Assembly (NCBI RefSeq): GCF_022811645.1
Contig: NZ_CP094534.1
Location: forward strand, 4,030,001 to 4,094,000
Source: Hymenobacter monticola
GTDB taxonomy: Bacteria > Bacteroidota > Bacteroidia > Cytophagales > Hymenobacteraceae
Direction: 5' to 3'
DNA: 64,000 bases
Position numbers and translations under genes: made by a program. Numbering within the stretch: the first letter of the stretch is position 1; each line of letters starts with the position of its first letter. Below, piece after piece: positions 35,068 to 43,674 of the stretch. The notes beneath the pieces were generated by a model that saw nothing but the letters and a program-made list of their open reading frames with translations, searched no databases and was not told the DNA's origin.

Positions 35068-35784
35068 CTACTTCAATTTGCCCATCCCGCCATCCACGGC
35101 CAGCACCTGCCCGGTCACAAATGAGCTGTGGTCTGACAGCAGGAACGATGCGGTGTAAGCCAAGTCCTGCGGCTGGCCGATGCGCTGCAGGGGGTGGCGC
35201 TTGGCGCCGGCTTCTAGCTTCTCGGGCGAGTTGAGCAGGGCAGCGGCCAGGGGGGTGTCGGTGAGCGAGGGCGCGATGCAGTTCACGCGCACACCGCTGG
35301 CGGCGTACTCGGCGGCCAGGGCGCGGGTGAGGCCTTCCACGGCGGCCTTGGCGGTGGCAATGCTGGTGTGAAAGCTCATGCCTGTATCGGCCGCCACGGT
35401 GCTGAAAAGCACGACCGAAGCTCCGCCCTCGGCCTTTTTCAGGCGCTTGATGGTGGCTTGAATGACGCGCACCGCGCCCAGCACATTGAGGTTGAAATCA
35501 GCCGCGAAGTCGGCCACCGGGATGCGCTCGAAGGGCCGCAGCTTGATGCTGCCGGGGCAGTACACCACGCCGTGCAACACCTCCGGCAAGGCGTCGAAGG
35601 CCGCGCCACCGTCCTGCGTGGCGTCGTAATCGAAGTGGGTGGTGCCCAGTGCGGCGAGCTCGGGCGAACGGTGCCTTGAGGCCGTAAATAGATTGGCCCC
35701 CAGGCCGCTGAGCAGCGTGGCAGTAGCTAGGCCGATGCCCGATGAAGCGCCGATGAGGAGAATGTTCTTGTCGGAAAATTGCAT
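35068..35784 (-). CDS. Short-chain dehydrogenase/reductase (SDR)
   Basis: This 238-residue Rossmann-fold oxidoreductase has the nucleotide motif LLIGASSGIGLATATLLSGL. The catalytic Ser/Thr region is VVLFSTVAADTGMSFHTSIA, where the usual Tyr of YxxxK appears to be replaced by His-Thr (SFHTSIATAKAA). The family end is SFVTGQVLAVDGGMGKLK. The missing Tyr makes catalytic activity uncertain. The gene is directly upstream of the photolyase gene, 6 bases apart, and divergent from pyruvate carboxylase. Confidence 0.88.
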   Translation of the reverse strand: MQFSDKNILLIGASSGIGLATATLLSGLGANLFTASRHRSPELAALGTTHFDYDATQDGGAAFDALPEVLHGVVYCPGSIKLRPFERIPVADFAADFNLNVLGAVRVIQATIKRLKKAEGGASVVLFSTVAADTGMSFHTSIATAKAAVEGLTRALAAEYAASGVRVNCIAPSLTDTPLAAALLNSPEKLEAGAKRHPLQRIGQPQDLAYTASFLLSDHSSFVTGQVLAVDGGMGKLK

Positions 35785-35980
35785 GGAATGAGCAAAAGGT
35801 GATGGCGCAGTCCCCTGTGCCGCGCAGGTTATCTATCGAAGTGCGACAAACCGGGCTCTTGGCATACCGAATACCAGCCAAATTGTTCGGCTTTTCGCTG
35901 AGGAAACCTCCACCGCTCGTTGGGTAATAATTTGATAACACCTGTTCTTCCAGCTTGGCCGATGGCTTTTTATAATTACC

Positions 35981-35992
35981 ACAAACGTTTGT
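35981..35992. promoter_or_regulatory. Candidate operator palindrome in the SDR-pyc divergent region
   Basis: The perfect 12-base palindrome ACAAACGTTTGT lies in the 274-base divergent intergenic region, 66 bases before the pyruvate carboxylase ATG. Its symmetry and size suit a LacI- or TetR-type regulator site. The rest of 35785-36058 shows no gene. Confidence 0.35.
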
Positions 35993-36058
35993 TGTGAAAA
36001 TTCAGCCAGCCTTTGACGTAGTTTCGCCGTAAGCGCGCCTATTACCCCACCAGCTTCT

Positions 36059-39000
36059 ATGAACATAACTAAACTCCTGGTCGCCAACCGCGGCGAAATT
36101 GCCATTCGCGTGATGCGCGCGGCAAACGAACTCAATATTCCCACCGTGGCCCTCTACACCTACGAGGACCGGTACTCGCAGCACCGCTACAAGGCCGACG
36201 AGGCCTATCAGATTGGCCGCGACGACGAGCCGCTGAAGCCGTATTTGGACATTGAGGGCGTCATCCGCATCGCCAAGGAAAACGGCGCCAACGCCATTCA
36301 CCCCGGCTACGGCTTCCTGAGCGAAAACGCCACCCTCTCGCGCCGTTGCGCCGAGGAGGGCATCATCTTCGTGGGCCCGCGCCCCGAGGTTATGGAAGCC
36401 CTCGGCGATAAGGTGCGCGCCAAGGAAGTGGCCCAGCAGTGCCAGGTGCCCCAAATTGAGAGCAGCGAAGCCGACCTGGTCGACTTCGAAACCGCCAAAG
36501 CCGAGGCCCAGCGCATCGGCTACCCCGTGATGCTGAAGGCCGCAGCCGGCGGCGGCGGGCGTGGCATGCGCATCATCCGCGACGACGAGCAACTGGAGAA
36601 AGGCTTTTTTGAGGCGCGCAACGAGGCCAAGAACGCCTTCGGCGACGACACCGTGTTCCTGGAGAAATTTGTGGAGCGGCCCAAGCACATTGAGATTCAG
36701 CTGGTGGGCGACCACCACGGCAACCTCGTGCACCTCTACGAGCGCGACTGCTCGGTGCAGCGCCGCTTTCAGAAAGTGGTGGAAGTGGCCCCGGCCATGA
36801 ACCTGCCCGACCACCAGCGCCACCTCTTGTACGAGTACGCCCTGCGCATTGGCCGGGCCGTGGGCTACGACAACGTGGGCACTGTGGAATTCCTGGTGAA
36901 CCCCGAGCAGGACCGCATCTATTTCATCGAGGTGAACCCCCGCATTCAGGTGGAACACACGGTGACCGAGATGATTACGGGTATCGACCTGATTAAAACC
37001 CAGATTTACATCGCGTCCGACTACAAGCTCAGCGACTCCGAAATTGGCCTCGGCCCCGACGTGGTGCCGCTGCGCGCCGGCTTCGCCGTGCAGTGCCGCG
37101 TGACCACCGAAAACCCCGAAAACGACTTCAAGCCCGACTACGGCACCATCGTGGCCTACCGCTCGGCCGGCGGCTTCGGCATCCGGCTCGACGAAGGCTC
37201 GGTGTACCAAGGCGCGGTGGTGTCGCCGTTTTTCGACTCGATGCTGGTCAAGATTTCGGCTCACGCGCCCACGCTGCACGGCGCGGCTCAGAAAATGCTG
37301 CGCGCGCTCGATGAATTCCGCATTCGCGGGGTGAAAACCAACATCCCGTTCCTAAAGAACATCGTGGGCAGCGAGGAATTCCAGACCGGCCACGCCAACG
37401 TTGATTTCATCAAGGACCGGCCCGAGCTGTTCCAATTTGAAACCCGCAAGGACCGGGCCACGCGCCTGCTCAGCTACATCGGCGAGACGGTGGTGAACGA
37501 CAACCCCGACGTGCGCAACCTGCTCGACTCACGCGCCAACCCGCGCCGCCCGCACCTGCCGCACTTCGACCACGCCGCGCCCGCCCCCGGCACCAAGCAG
37601 AAGCTCGATGAGCTGGGCCCCGAGAAATTCGCCGAGTGGCTGCGCAACGACCCGCTCGTGCACTACACCGACACCACCCTGCGCGACGCCCACCAGAGCC
37701 TGCTGGCCACCCGCATGCGCACCTGGGACATGCTCAAAGTAGCCCGTGCCTACGCCCAGCAGCACCCGCAAACGTTCAGCATGGAGGTTTGGGGCGGCGC
37801 CACCTTCGATGTGGCCCTGCGTTTCCTGCACGAAGACCCCTGGGAGCGCCTGGCCAAGTTGCGCGAGGCCATCCCGAACATCCTCCTGCAAATGCTCATT
37901 CGCGGGGCCAACGGCGTGGGCTACAAGGCCTACCCGGATAACCTGACCGAGCGGTTCGTGCAACAGGCGGCCGAAACCGGGGTCGACGTGTTCCGCATTT
38001 TCGACTCGCTGAACTGGATGAAAGGCATGGAAGCCTGCATCGGCTTCGTGCGCAACAAAACCGACCGGCTGGCCGAGGCCAGCATCTGCTACACCGGCGA
38101 CATCATGGACCCCAGCCGGACCAAGTACACGCTGGAGTATTACCTCAAGCTGGCCAAGCAGCTCGAAGATGCTGGCGCGCACATCCTCTGCATCAAGGAC
38201 ATGGCGGGCCTGCTAAAGCCCTACGCCGCGACAGAGCTGATACAAGGCCTGCGCGATACGGTGAAGCTGCCCATCCACCTGCACACCCACGACACGTCGT
38301 CGCTGCAGCCCGCCACCTACGCCAAGGCCGTGGAAGCGGGCGTCAACGTCATCGACGTGGCCATTGGCTCGCTCTCGGGCCTTACGTCGCAGCCCAACTT
38401 CAACTCGGTGGTAGAAATGTTCCGGGGCACGCCGCGTCACCGCGAATTCAACCAGCATTCACTCAACGAGTTCAGCGACTATTGGGAGGCCGTGCGCGAG
38501 ATGTACTACCCCTTCGAGTCGGGCCTGAAAGCGGGCACGTCGGAGGTGTTCCAGCACGAGATACCGGGTGGGCAATACTCCAACCTTCGCCCGCAGGCGG
38601 ACTCGCTGGGCTTGCTCGATAAGTTTGAGGAAGTGAAGCAGCGCTTCGCCGACGTGAACCAGATGTTCGGCGACATCGTGAAGGTGACGCCCAGCTCGAA
38701 AGTGGTGGGCGACATGGCCTTGTTCATGGTTTCGAACAACCTCACCCCGCAGGACGTAATGGACAAAGGCGAAGGCCTGAACTTCCCCGAGTCGGTGCGC
38801 GAGCTGTTCCGCGGCGACATCGGCCAGCCCGAGGGAGGCTGGCCCGCTGAGCTGCAAAAGCTCATCCTCAAGAACGAAACGCCCTTCACTGACCGGCCCA
38901 ACGAGCACCTCGCGCCCATCGATTTCGACAAAGAATGGACGGCGTTCCAGGAGAAATTTTCTGGCGCGAAGTTTACCGATTTGCTGTCGTGGCTGCTCTA

Positions 39001-39499
39001 CCCCAAGGTGTTCGAGGAATACTGGGCCTTCCGGCAGAAGTACGGCAACGTGAGTAAGCTGCCCACTTCTACCTTCTTCTACGGCCTGAAATCGGGCGAG
39101 GAAACCATCATCGAAATTGCCCGGGGCAAGTCGGTTATCGTGCGCTTGGAGTCCATTGGCGACATCAACGAGGAAGGCTGCCGCACCATCTTCTTCACCC
39201 TCAACGGCCAGACCCGCAACGTGCAGGTGCGCGACCAGTCGGTGGCCGTTACGAAAGTCAGCAACCCCAAAGTTGACAAAAACAACCCGCGCCAAGTGGG
39301 CGCGCCGCTGCAAGGCATGCTGAGTAAGGTGCTGGTGAAGCCCGGCCAGGCCGCGCCCAAAAACACCCCGCTCTTCGTCATCGAGGCCATGAAGATGGAA
39401 ACCACCATCACCGCCCCGCAGGACCTGACCGTGGCCGACATCAACCTGCCCGAAGGCACCCGCGTGAGCGCCGACGACCTGGTGCTGACCCTGAGCTAA
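36059..39499 (+). CDS. pyc: Pyruvate carboxylase (single-chain)
   Basis: This 1146-residue biotin enzyme makes oxaloacetate from pyruvate, replenishing the TCA cycle. The biotin carboxylase domain (about 1-460) has KLLVANRGEIAIRVMRAANE, KAAAGGGGRGMRII and FIEVNPRIQVEHTVTE. The carboxyltransferase barrel (about 530-810) has HYTDTTLRDAHQSLLATRMR and LCIKDMAGLLKPYAA. The C-terminal biotinyl domain carries K1112 in VIEAMKMETTI. All three units are on one chain, as in the alpha4 form. It is divergent from the SDR/photolyase pair. Confidence 0.98.
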   Translation: MNITKLLVANRGEIAIRVMRAANELNIPTVALYTYEDRYSQHRYKADEAYQIGRDDEPLKPYLDIEGVIRIAKENGANAIHPGYGFLSENATLSRRCAEEGIIFVGPRPEVMEALGDKVRAKEVAQQCQVPQIESSEADLVDFETAKAEAQRIGYPVMLKAAAGGGGRGMRIIRDDEQLEKGFFEARNEAKNAFGDDTVFLEKFVERPKHIEIQLVGDHHGNLVHLYERDCSVQRRFQKVVEVAPAMNLPDHQRHLLYEYALRIGRAVGYDNVGTVEFLVNPEQDRIYFIEVNPRIQVEHTVTEMITGIDLIKTQIYIASDYKLSDSEIGLGPDVVPLRAGFAVQCRVTTENPENDFKPDYGTIVAYRSAGGFGIRLDEGSVYQGAVVSPFFDSMLVKISAHAPTLHGAAQKMLRALDEFRIRGVKTNIPFLKNIVGSEEFQTGHANVDFIKDRPELFQFETRKDRATRLLSYIGETVVNDNPDVRNLLDSRANPRRPHLPHFDHAAPAPGTKQKLDELGPEKFAEWLRNDPLVHYTDTTLRDAHQSLLATRMRTWDMLKVARAYAQQHPQTFSMEVWGGATFDVALRFLHEDPWERLAKLREAIPNILLQMLIRGANGVGYKAYPDNLTERFVQQAAETGVDVFRIFDSLNWMKGMEACIGFVRNKTDRLAEASICYTGDIMDPSRTKYTLEYYLKLAKQLEDAGAHILCIKDMAGLLKPYAATELIQGLRDTVKLPIHLHTHDTSSLQPATYAKAVEAGVNVIDVAIGSLSGLTSQPNFNSVVEMFRGTPRHREFNQHSLNEFSDYWEAVREMYYPFESGLKAGTSEVFQHEIPGGQYSNLRPQADSLGLLDKFEEVKQRFADVNQMFGDIVKVTPSSKVVGDMALFMVSNNLTPQDVMDKGEGLNFPESVRELFRGDIGQPEGGWPAELQKLILKNETPFTDRPNEHLAPIDFDKEWTAFQEKFSGAKFTDLLSWLLYPKVFEEYWAFRQKYGNVSKLPTSTFFYGLKSGEETIIEIARGKSVIVRLESIGDINEEGCRTIFFTLNGQTRNVQVRDQSVAVTKVSNPKVDKNNPRQVGAPLQGMLSKVLVKPGQAAPKNTPLFVIEAMKMETTITAPQDLTVADINLPEGTRVSADDLVLTLS

Positions 39500-39510
39500 A
39501 ATTGGTTGAC

Positions 39511-39585
39511 GTAGGGGCGGGGCTTGCCCTTGCCCGCCACCACAACGATTTTGTGCAATGTAGGGTGGGGCAACTCCCGCCCTGC
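39511..39585. repeat. Degenerate GTAGGGGCGGGGCTTG element
   Basis: It starts GTAGGGGCGGGGCTTGCCC and ends in a partial inverse complement. The central ACAACGATT is shared with the element at 43581-43668, which marks it as a diverged member of that family. It lies between pyc and the M28 peptidase gene. Confidence 0.7.
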
Positions 39586-39609
39586 ATTGCTAAAAGACTC
39601 TAACCTCCT

Positions 39610-40944
39610 ATGAAAAATCTCCTTTTCCTCGGCGCCCTGCTGGCGGCCCTGCCCGCTGCCGCCCAGAAAAAAGCCGCCAAGCCCGCCTCCAAAACCACCA
39701 CCGTATCCGCCGCCACCGTCACCCGAGTAGTCAACGCCCTGGCCTCTGACGACATGCAGGGTCGTGGCACCGGCCAGCCCGGCGGCCTGAAGGCCGCGCA
39801 GTTTCTGGCCGCCGAGTTCAAGCGCATTGGCCTGAAGCCATTGCCCGGCAAAACCGGTTTCGAGCAAACCTTCACTGTGTACCAAGGCCTCACCAGCCCG
39901 GTTTCGGCTATCATCAATGACCAGACCATGGCCTCCGCGCAGGCCGTAGCCATTTCGGGCGAACCCACGTTGCGCTGGACCAGCCAGGATGCCCAGCCGC
40001 CGGCCATCGTCAGCATTGGGCCCGAGCCGAGTGAGCGCGGCAAAATGTTCTCCTACATTCATCCCACGGCCAACACGCTTGTGTTCGTTGATACGGTTCA
40101 CACCAAAATCTTCCGTCAACTGACCGAGTATATTGCCAAAGGCTCTACCAGCCCCGAGCAGCCAAAGCCCTTTTCGACGGTATTTGTGCTGGGCCCCAAG
40201 CCGGCCACGCTTACTTATCGAATCAGCGCCAGCAGCGTGTCGCAGCCGGTGGAGCTGCGCAACGTGGTGGGCATGCTGCCCGCCAAAGACCCCAAACGCG
40301 GGAAAGAAAACGTGGTTTTTGCGGGGCATTACGACCACCTGGGTTACCTAAAACCCGTGTCCGGCGACTCCATCGCCAACGGGGCCGACGACGATGCCAG
40401 CGGCACCACCGCCGTGGTGGCCTTGGCTGAGTACTTCAAAAAGCGTAATGACAACGCCCGCCCGCTCATTTTCGTGGCCTTCGCGGCCGAGGAGGTGGGC
40501 GGTTTCGGCTCCCAGTATTTCTCGAAGCAGCTCGACCCGCAGCAGGTGGCGGCGATGTTCAACATCGAGATGATAGGCAAGGAAGCCAAGTTTGGCCCCA
40601 ATACCGCCTTCATCACCGGCTACGAGCGGTCCGATTTCGGCAAGCTGCTGCAAGCCAGCCTGGCCGGCAGCAAGTTCCGCTTCGAGCCCGACCCATACCC
40701 CGAGCAAAACCTGTTCTACCGCTCCGACAACGCTACCCTGGCCCGCCTCGGCGTGCCGGCCCACACCATCAGCACCGACCAGATTCCGACCGACGGCCTC
40801 TACCACAGCGTCGACGACGAAGTGGAAACGCTGAACCTGGCCAACATGACGGCCGTCATCCAGGCCATCGCGCAAAGCGCCAGCGGCATCGTGTCGGGAA
40901 AGCAAACGCCCACGCGCATCCCGCCGCTGACGGATGATAAGTAG
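39610..40944 (+). CDS. Secreted M28-family metallopeptidase
   Basis: This 444-residue zinc peptidase has a signal peptide (MKNLLFLGALLAALPAAAQK). The N-terminal LASDDMQGRGTGQPGGLKAA is typical of Bacteroidota M28 aminopeptidases, and a PA-like insert follows at about 100-215. Zinc ligands are visible in VVFAGHYDHLGYL, NGADDDASGTTAVVALAEYF, FVAFAAEEVGGFGSQYF, MFNIEMIGKE and GVPAHTISTDQIPTDGLYHS. It is likely periplasmic or secreted and takes part in peptide degradation. A terminator follows at 41021. Confidence 0.93.
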   Translation: MKNLLFLGALLAALPAAAQKKAAKPASKTTTVSAATVTRVVNALASDDMQGRGTGQPGGLKAAQFLAAEFKRIGLKPLPGKTGFEQTFTVYQGLTSPVSAIINDQTMASAQAVAISGEPTLRWTSQDAQPPAIVSIGPEPSERGKMFSYIHPTANTLVFVDTVHTKIFRQLTEYIAKGSTSPEQPKPFSTVFVLGPKPATLTYRISASSVSQPVELRNVVGMLPAKDPKRGKENVVFAGHYDHLGYLKPVSGDSIANGADDDASGTTAVVALAEYFKKRNDNARPLIFVAFAAEEVGGFGSQYFSKQLDPQQVAAMFNIEMIGKEAKFGPNTAFITGYERSDFGKLLQASLAGSKFRFEPDPYPEQNLFYRSDNATLARLGVPAHTISTDQIPTDGLYHSVDDEVETLNLANMTAVIQAIAQSASGIVSGKQTPTRIPPLTDDK

Positions 40945-40958
40945 TGAGCTAGCGTCCT

Positions 40959-41127
40959 GTCATTGCGAAGCGCAGCCGAAGCAATCCGTCCTGTAAGCAC
41001 CAGACACTTTCTGAAGCGATAAAGCCCCGGTACCATACGGCACCGGGGCTTTTTATTGGGCTTGGCACGGTTCTAAGCTACTTGCTGAGAACAGGACGAA
41101 TTGCTCCGGCTGCGCCTCGCAATGACA
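40959..41127. repeat. Long palindrome with a terminator nested inside
   Basis: Outer inverted arms of about 35 bases (40959-40993, starting TGTCATTGCGAAGCGCAGCC, and 41092-41127) are imperfectly complementary. The inner 100 bases contain the terminator at 41021-41054. It belongs to the GTCATnnnGAGCGCAGCGA group. Confidence 0.82.
41021..41054 (+). terminator. Terminator of the M28 peptidase gene
   Basis: An 11-bp stem, AAAGCCCCGGT with ACCGGGGCTTT, encloses a short loop and is followed by T. It lies inside the palindrome 40959-41127. Confidence 0.88.
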
Positions 41128-41157
41128 ATTCATCAATCCGCCAATCCACCAACCCGC

Positions 41158-41613
41158 TTAATGCAGATACACCGCTTCCAGCCGCGCCACAGGCGCGTTG
41201 GCGGCGTCAAAAAGCCGGAGGGTGTCGCCGCTAATGCGGTAGGTGCGCGACTGCGCCAGGGCGCGGGTGAAAGCATTTTCGGTTTCAATGGCGGCACAAC
41301 TCATGCGCGTGCTTATCAGCGGGCTGAAAGTTAGTTCGTCGGCCTTCTCGCTGAAGAAGCTGCCGCGGAAGCGGTTGCAGCTGCCGTTGCCCTCGGCGGT
41401 GCCGTCGGTGCGGAGCGTGAGGTAGGGCTCGCGGGTATCGGCCGGCAGGCGCACGGGCTGGCCCGCCAGCTCGCGCGGCACCCAATGGGTTTCGCGCAGG
41501 GCAGCGGCCGGGGCTTGGCGGGCGGGCGGTGCAGGGGTAGCGGTGGTTTCCTGGGCAGGATGGGTCTGACAACCAGCGGCCAGTGCGGCCAAAATCAAGA
41601 AGGAAAAGCGCAT
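41158..41613 (-). CDS. META-domain lipoprotein (HslJ-like)
   Basis: This 151-residue lipoprotein has lipobox LAAGC (Cys15) and a Thr/Pro/Ala linker, then a META domain. Family motifs are ETHWVPRELAGQPV, EPYLTLRTDGTAEGNGSCNR, FSPLISTRMSCAAIETENAF, YRISGDTLRLFDA and VARLEAVY. E. coli HslJ of this family is heat-inducible and linked to novobiocin resistance; the role here is not known. It is convergent with the M28 gene and preceded by a terminator for the upstream gene. Confidence 0.92.
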   Translation of the reverse strand: MRFSFLILAALAAGCQTHPAQETTATPAPPARQAPAAALRETHWVPRELAGQPVRLPADTREPYLTLRTDGTAEGNGSCNRFRGSFFSEKADELTFSPLISTRMSCAAIETENAFTRALAQSRTYRISGDTLRLFDAANAPVARLEAVYLH

Positions 41614-41646
41614 GAAAAGGTAGGTAAGCGGCTCATTTTACGCAAA

Positions 41647-41672
41647 AAAGCCTGCGTTACTACGCAGGCTTT
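41647..41672 (-). terminator. Terminator of the outer-membrane protein gene
   Basis: Stem AAAGCCTGCG / CGCAGGCTTT with a 6-base loop is followed by six T on the minus strand, 26 bases after the stop at 41698. Confidence 0.88.
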
Positions 41673-41697
41673 CTTTAAGTCGTTACCCAAACGGATG

Positions 41698-42519
41698 CTA
41701 CCGGCCTACTTTAAACGTAAGGCCCGCGCCTACCGTGGAGGTGCCGGCGGCCAAGCCGCTGATACCCTGCCCGGCGGTTACGTCGACGCGCATCTGCGGG
41801 ATGGGGCGCCAGTAGAGGCCCGTGGTGGTGCCGGTGCTCAGGCTGGAGCGGCCGCCGCCGTAGGCTTCCACAAAGAAGCCGGTTTTGTCGGTGAGCGGGC
41901 CGTTGAGGGCCAGTGTGCCCAGAAACTGACCGTTCGAAACGTCTTTGGCGGTGAGGCCGCGCTGGCTGAAGCCGAAGTTGGCTTCGAGGCCAAACCGCTC
42001 GCCGATTTGCTCGCTCACCAGCAAGCGGCCGCCGGGAGCCCAGGTGCTGCTGCGCAGGCCGGCGCTGCCGGTGTTGGGCACGGCTGCCTCTACCAGGATG
42101 GCCACCTGGGTGCGGGTGTCGTAGTTGGGCGAGAGCATGAGCTTGGTGCCCACCACCACCGGCGCGTAGCCCTTGGCTACTACATTGCCCGCTTCCGTAA
42201 GAACGGTGGGACCGTTGTGCAGGTAGCCCTGCGTCACGCGCAGCTCCATGCTGTTGAAGAAACCGATGCGCAGCGTGCCTGCACTTTGGCTTTGGGCCAG
42301 GCTGGTGCCGCCAAACTGGCGTTGGAAGCCCGTTTCGAGCTGCACGCGACCAGGCTGTAGCACTTGGGCGGTCACGGTTTGGCCGGGACGGTCGGCGCGA
42401 ATATTCCGCACGAAGGGAGCGTCCACATTGGGGTTGTTTTCCTCGGCGGTGTTTTGGGCCAGGGTGAGGCCGGGGACGCTCAGCAGAGCGGCGGCGGCCA
42501 GCAGAGTGGTCTTTCGCAT
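41698..42519 (-). CDS. Outer-membrane beta-barrel protein (MetA-pathway/transporter-like)
   Basis: This 273-residue exported protein has signal peptide KTTLLAAAALLSVPGLTLAQ. It then shows alternating beta-strand segments such as RADRPGQTVTAQVLQPGRVQ, LETGFQRQFGG, ELRVTQGYLH, TRTQVAILVEAAVPN and GGRLLVSEQIGERFGLEANF, and ends in a strand (LTFKVGR). The DRPGQT opening resembles the 'MetA-pathway of phenol degradation' family of putative outer-membrane channels. I chose the ATG at 42519 at the signal peptide. It is divergent from the alpha/beta hydrolase gene. Confidence 0.8.
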   Translation of the reverse strand: MRKTTLLAAAALLSVPGLTLAQNTAEENNPNVDAPFVRNIRADRPGQTVTAQVLQPGRVQLETGFQRQFGGTSLAQSQSAGTLRIGFFNSMELRVTQGYLHNGPTVLTEAGNVVAKGYAPVVVGTKLMLSPNYDTRTQVAILVEAAVPNTGSAGLRSSTWAPGGRLLVSEQIGERFGLEANFGFSQRGLTAKDVSNGQFLGTLALNGPLTDKTGFFVEAYGGGRSSLSTGTTTGLYWRPIPQMRVDVTAGQGISGLAAGTSTVGAGLTFKVGR

Positions 42520-42654
42520 GCTAACCAGACCCGTTCGGCTACGGCATGGTTCACTTTTGGTTGCAAATCGAGTAATTTTCACTGAATAGTTCTAAAATAA
42601 TGGCGCATTATGCCAGTATTTGCCAATAATAAATTACTTCGTACAATTGCGCTG

Positions 42655-43584
42655 ATGATGAAAAAGCCCTTTTTACCCACCCTTCTGGCGCTCGGAGTGC
42701 TGGCTTCGCATCCGGTTTTCGCCCAGCAAACCCTATCGCTCTATAACGAAACCATTCCCGATTCGAAGCCCAGCGCGGTGCAGGAAACGAGCGTGACGCT
42801 AGCCAATGGCGGCGTGCGCATCTCCAACGTGGTGCAGCCCAACCTCACGGTGTTTCTGCCGCCGACGGGCACGGCCAACGGCACGGCGGTCATTATTTGC
42901 CCCGGCGGCGGCTATGCCCGCCTCTCCATCGACCACGAGGGCTACGACGTGGCCAAGCGCCTGAACGAGATGGGCATCACCGCCTTCGTGCTGAAATACC
43001 GCCTGCCCAACGACCAAAGCCAGCCCGACAAGTCCATTGCCCCGCTGCTCGATGCCCAGCAGGCGCTGCGCCTCGTGCGCCAGCAAGCCCCTAAATACAG
43101 CCTCAACCCCGAGCGCATCGGCCTGATGGGCTTTTCGGCCGGCGGGCACCTGGCGGCGTGGGCGGGCACGCAGTTTGCCCGGCCGGTGGGCGCCAACCCG
43201 GGGGCAGAATCGGTGCGGCCCGCGTTTCTGGTGCTGCTTTACCCCGTCATCAGCTTCAGCGACACGCTCAAGCACGGCGGCTCGCGCGACAACCTGCTGG
43301 GCAAAACCCCGACGCCCGCGCAAGTGCGGCAGTATTCCAACGAGCTGCAGGTAACGGCCCAGACGCCGCCCACCTTCCTGGTCCACGCACAGGACGACAA
43401 AACCGTACCCGTCAACAACAGCATCGTGTTTTACCAGGCCTGCCTGCGCCACGGCGTGCCGGCCGAGATGCACCTCTACCCCAAAGGCGGGCACGGCTTC
43501 GGCCTGAACAACAAAACCACCAAGGACCTCTGGACCGACCGCCTGCGCAACTGGATGGATGCCAACGGCTGGCTCACGAAGTAG
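42655..43584 (+). CDS. Secreted alpha/beta hydrolase (esterase/lipase, BD-FAE type)
   Basis: This 309-residue hydrolase has a signal peptide (LPTLLALGVLASHPVFAQ). The oxyanion segment is AVIICPGGGYARLSIDHEGY. The nucleophile elbow is RIGLMGFSAGGHLAAWAGTQ, the Asp is in TFLVHAQDDKTVPVNNSIVF, and the His is in YPKGGHGFGLNNKTTKDLW. These are typical of acetyl-xylan or carbohydrate esterases of Bacteroidota. The start at 42655 gives the best signal peptide; an ATG at 42610 is possible. The TAG stop lies at the left end of the palindrome 43581-43668. Confidence 0.9.
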   Translation: MMKKPFLPTLLALGVLASHPVFAQQTLSLYNETIPDSKPSAVQETSVTLANGGVRISNVVQPNLTVFLPPTGTANGTAVIICPGGGYARLSIDHEGYDVAKRLNEMGITAFVLKYRLPNDQSQPDKSIAPLLDAQQALRLVRQQAPKYSLNPERIGLMGFSAGGHLAAWAGTQFARPVGANPGAESVRPAFLVLLYPVISFSDTLKHGGSRDNLLGKTPTPAQVRQYSNELQVTAQTPPTFLVHAQDDKTVPVNNSIVFYQACLRHGVPAEMHLYPKGGHGFGLNNKTTKDLWTDRLRNWMDANGWLTK

Positions 43585-43668
43585 GGGCGGGGCTTGTCCC
43601 CGCCCGGACGTCTGCGCCAAAACAACGATTCCGTTCAACGTCCGGGCGGGGGCAAGCCCTGCCCCTGC
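43581..43668. repeat. Palindrome, GTAGGGGCGGGGCTTG family
   Basis: Arms of about 31 bases, 43581-43611 (GTAGGGGCGGGGCTTGTCCC) and 43638-43668, pair with two to three mismatches. The GTAG at its left end supplies the hydrolase stop codon. It lies between convergent genes and is related to 39511-39585. Confidence 0.88.
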
Positions 43669-43674
43669 GTCGTT

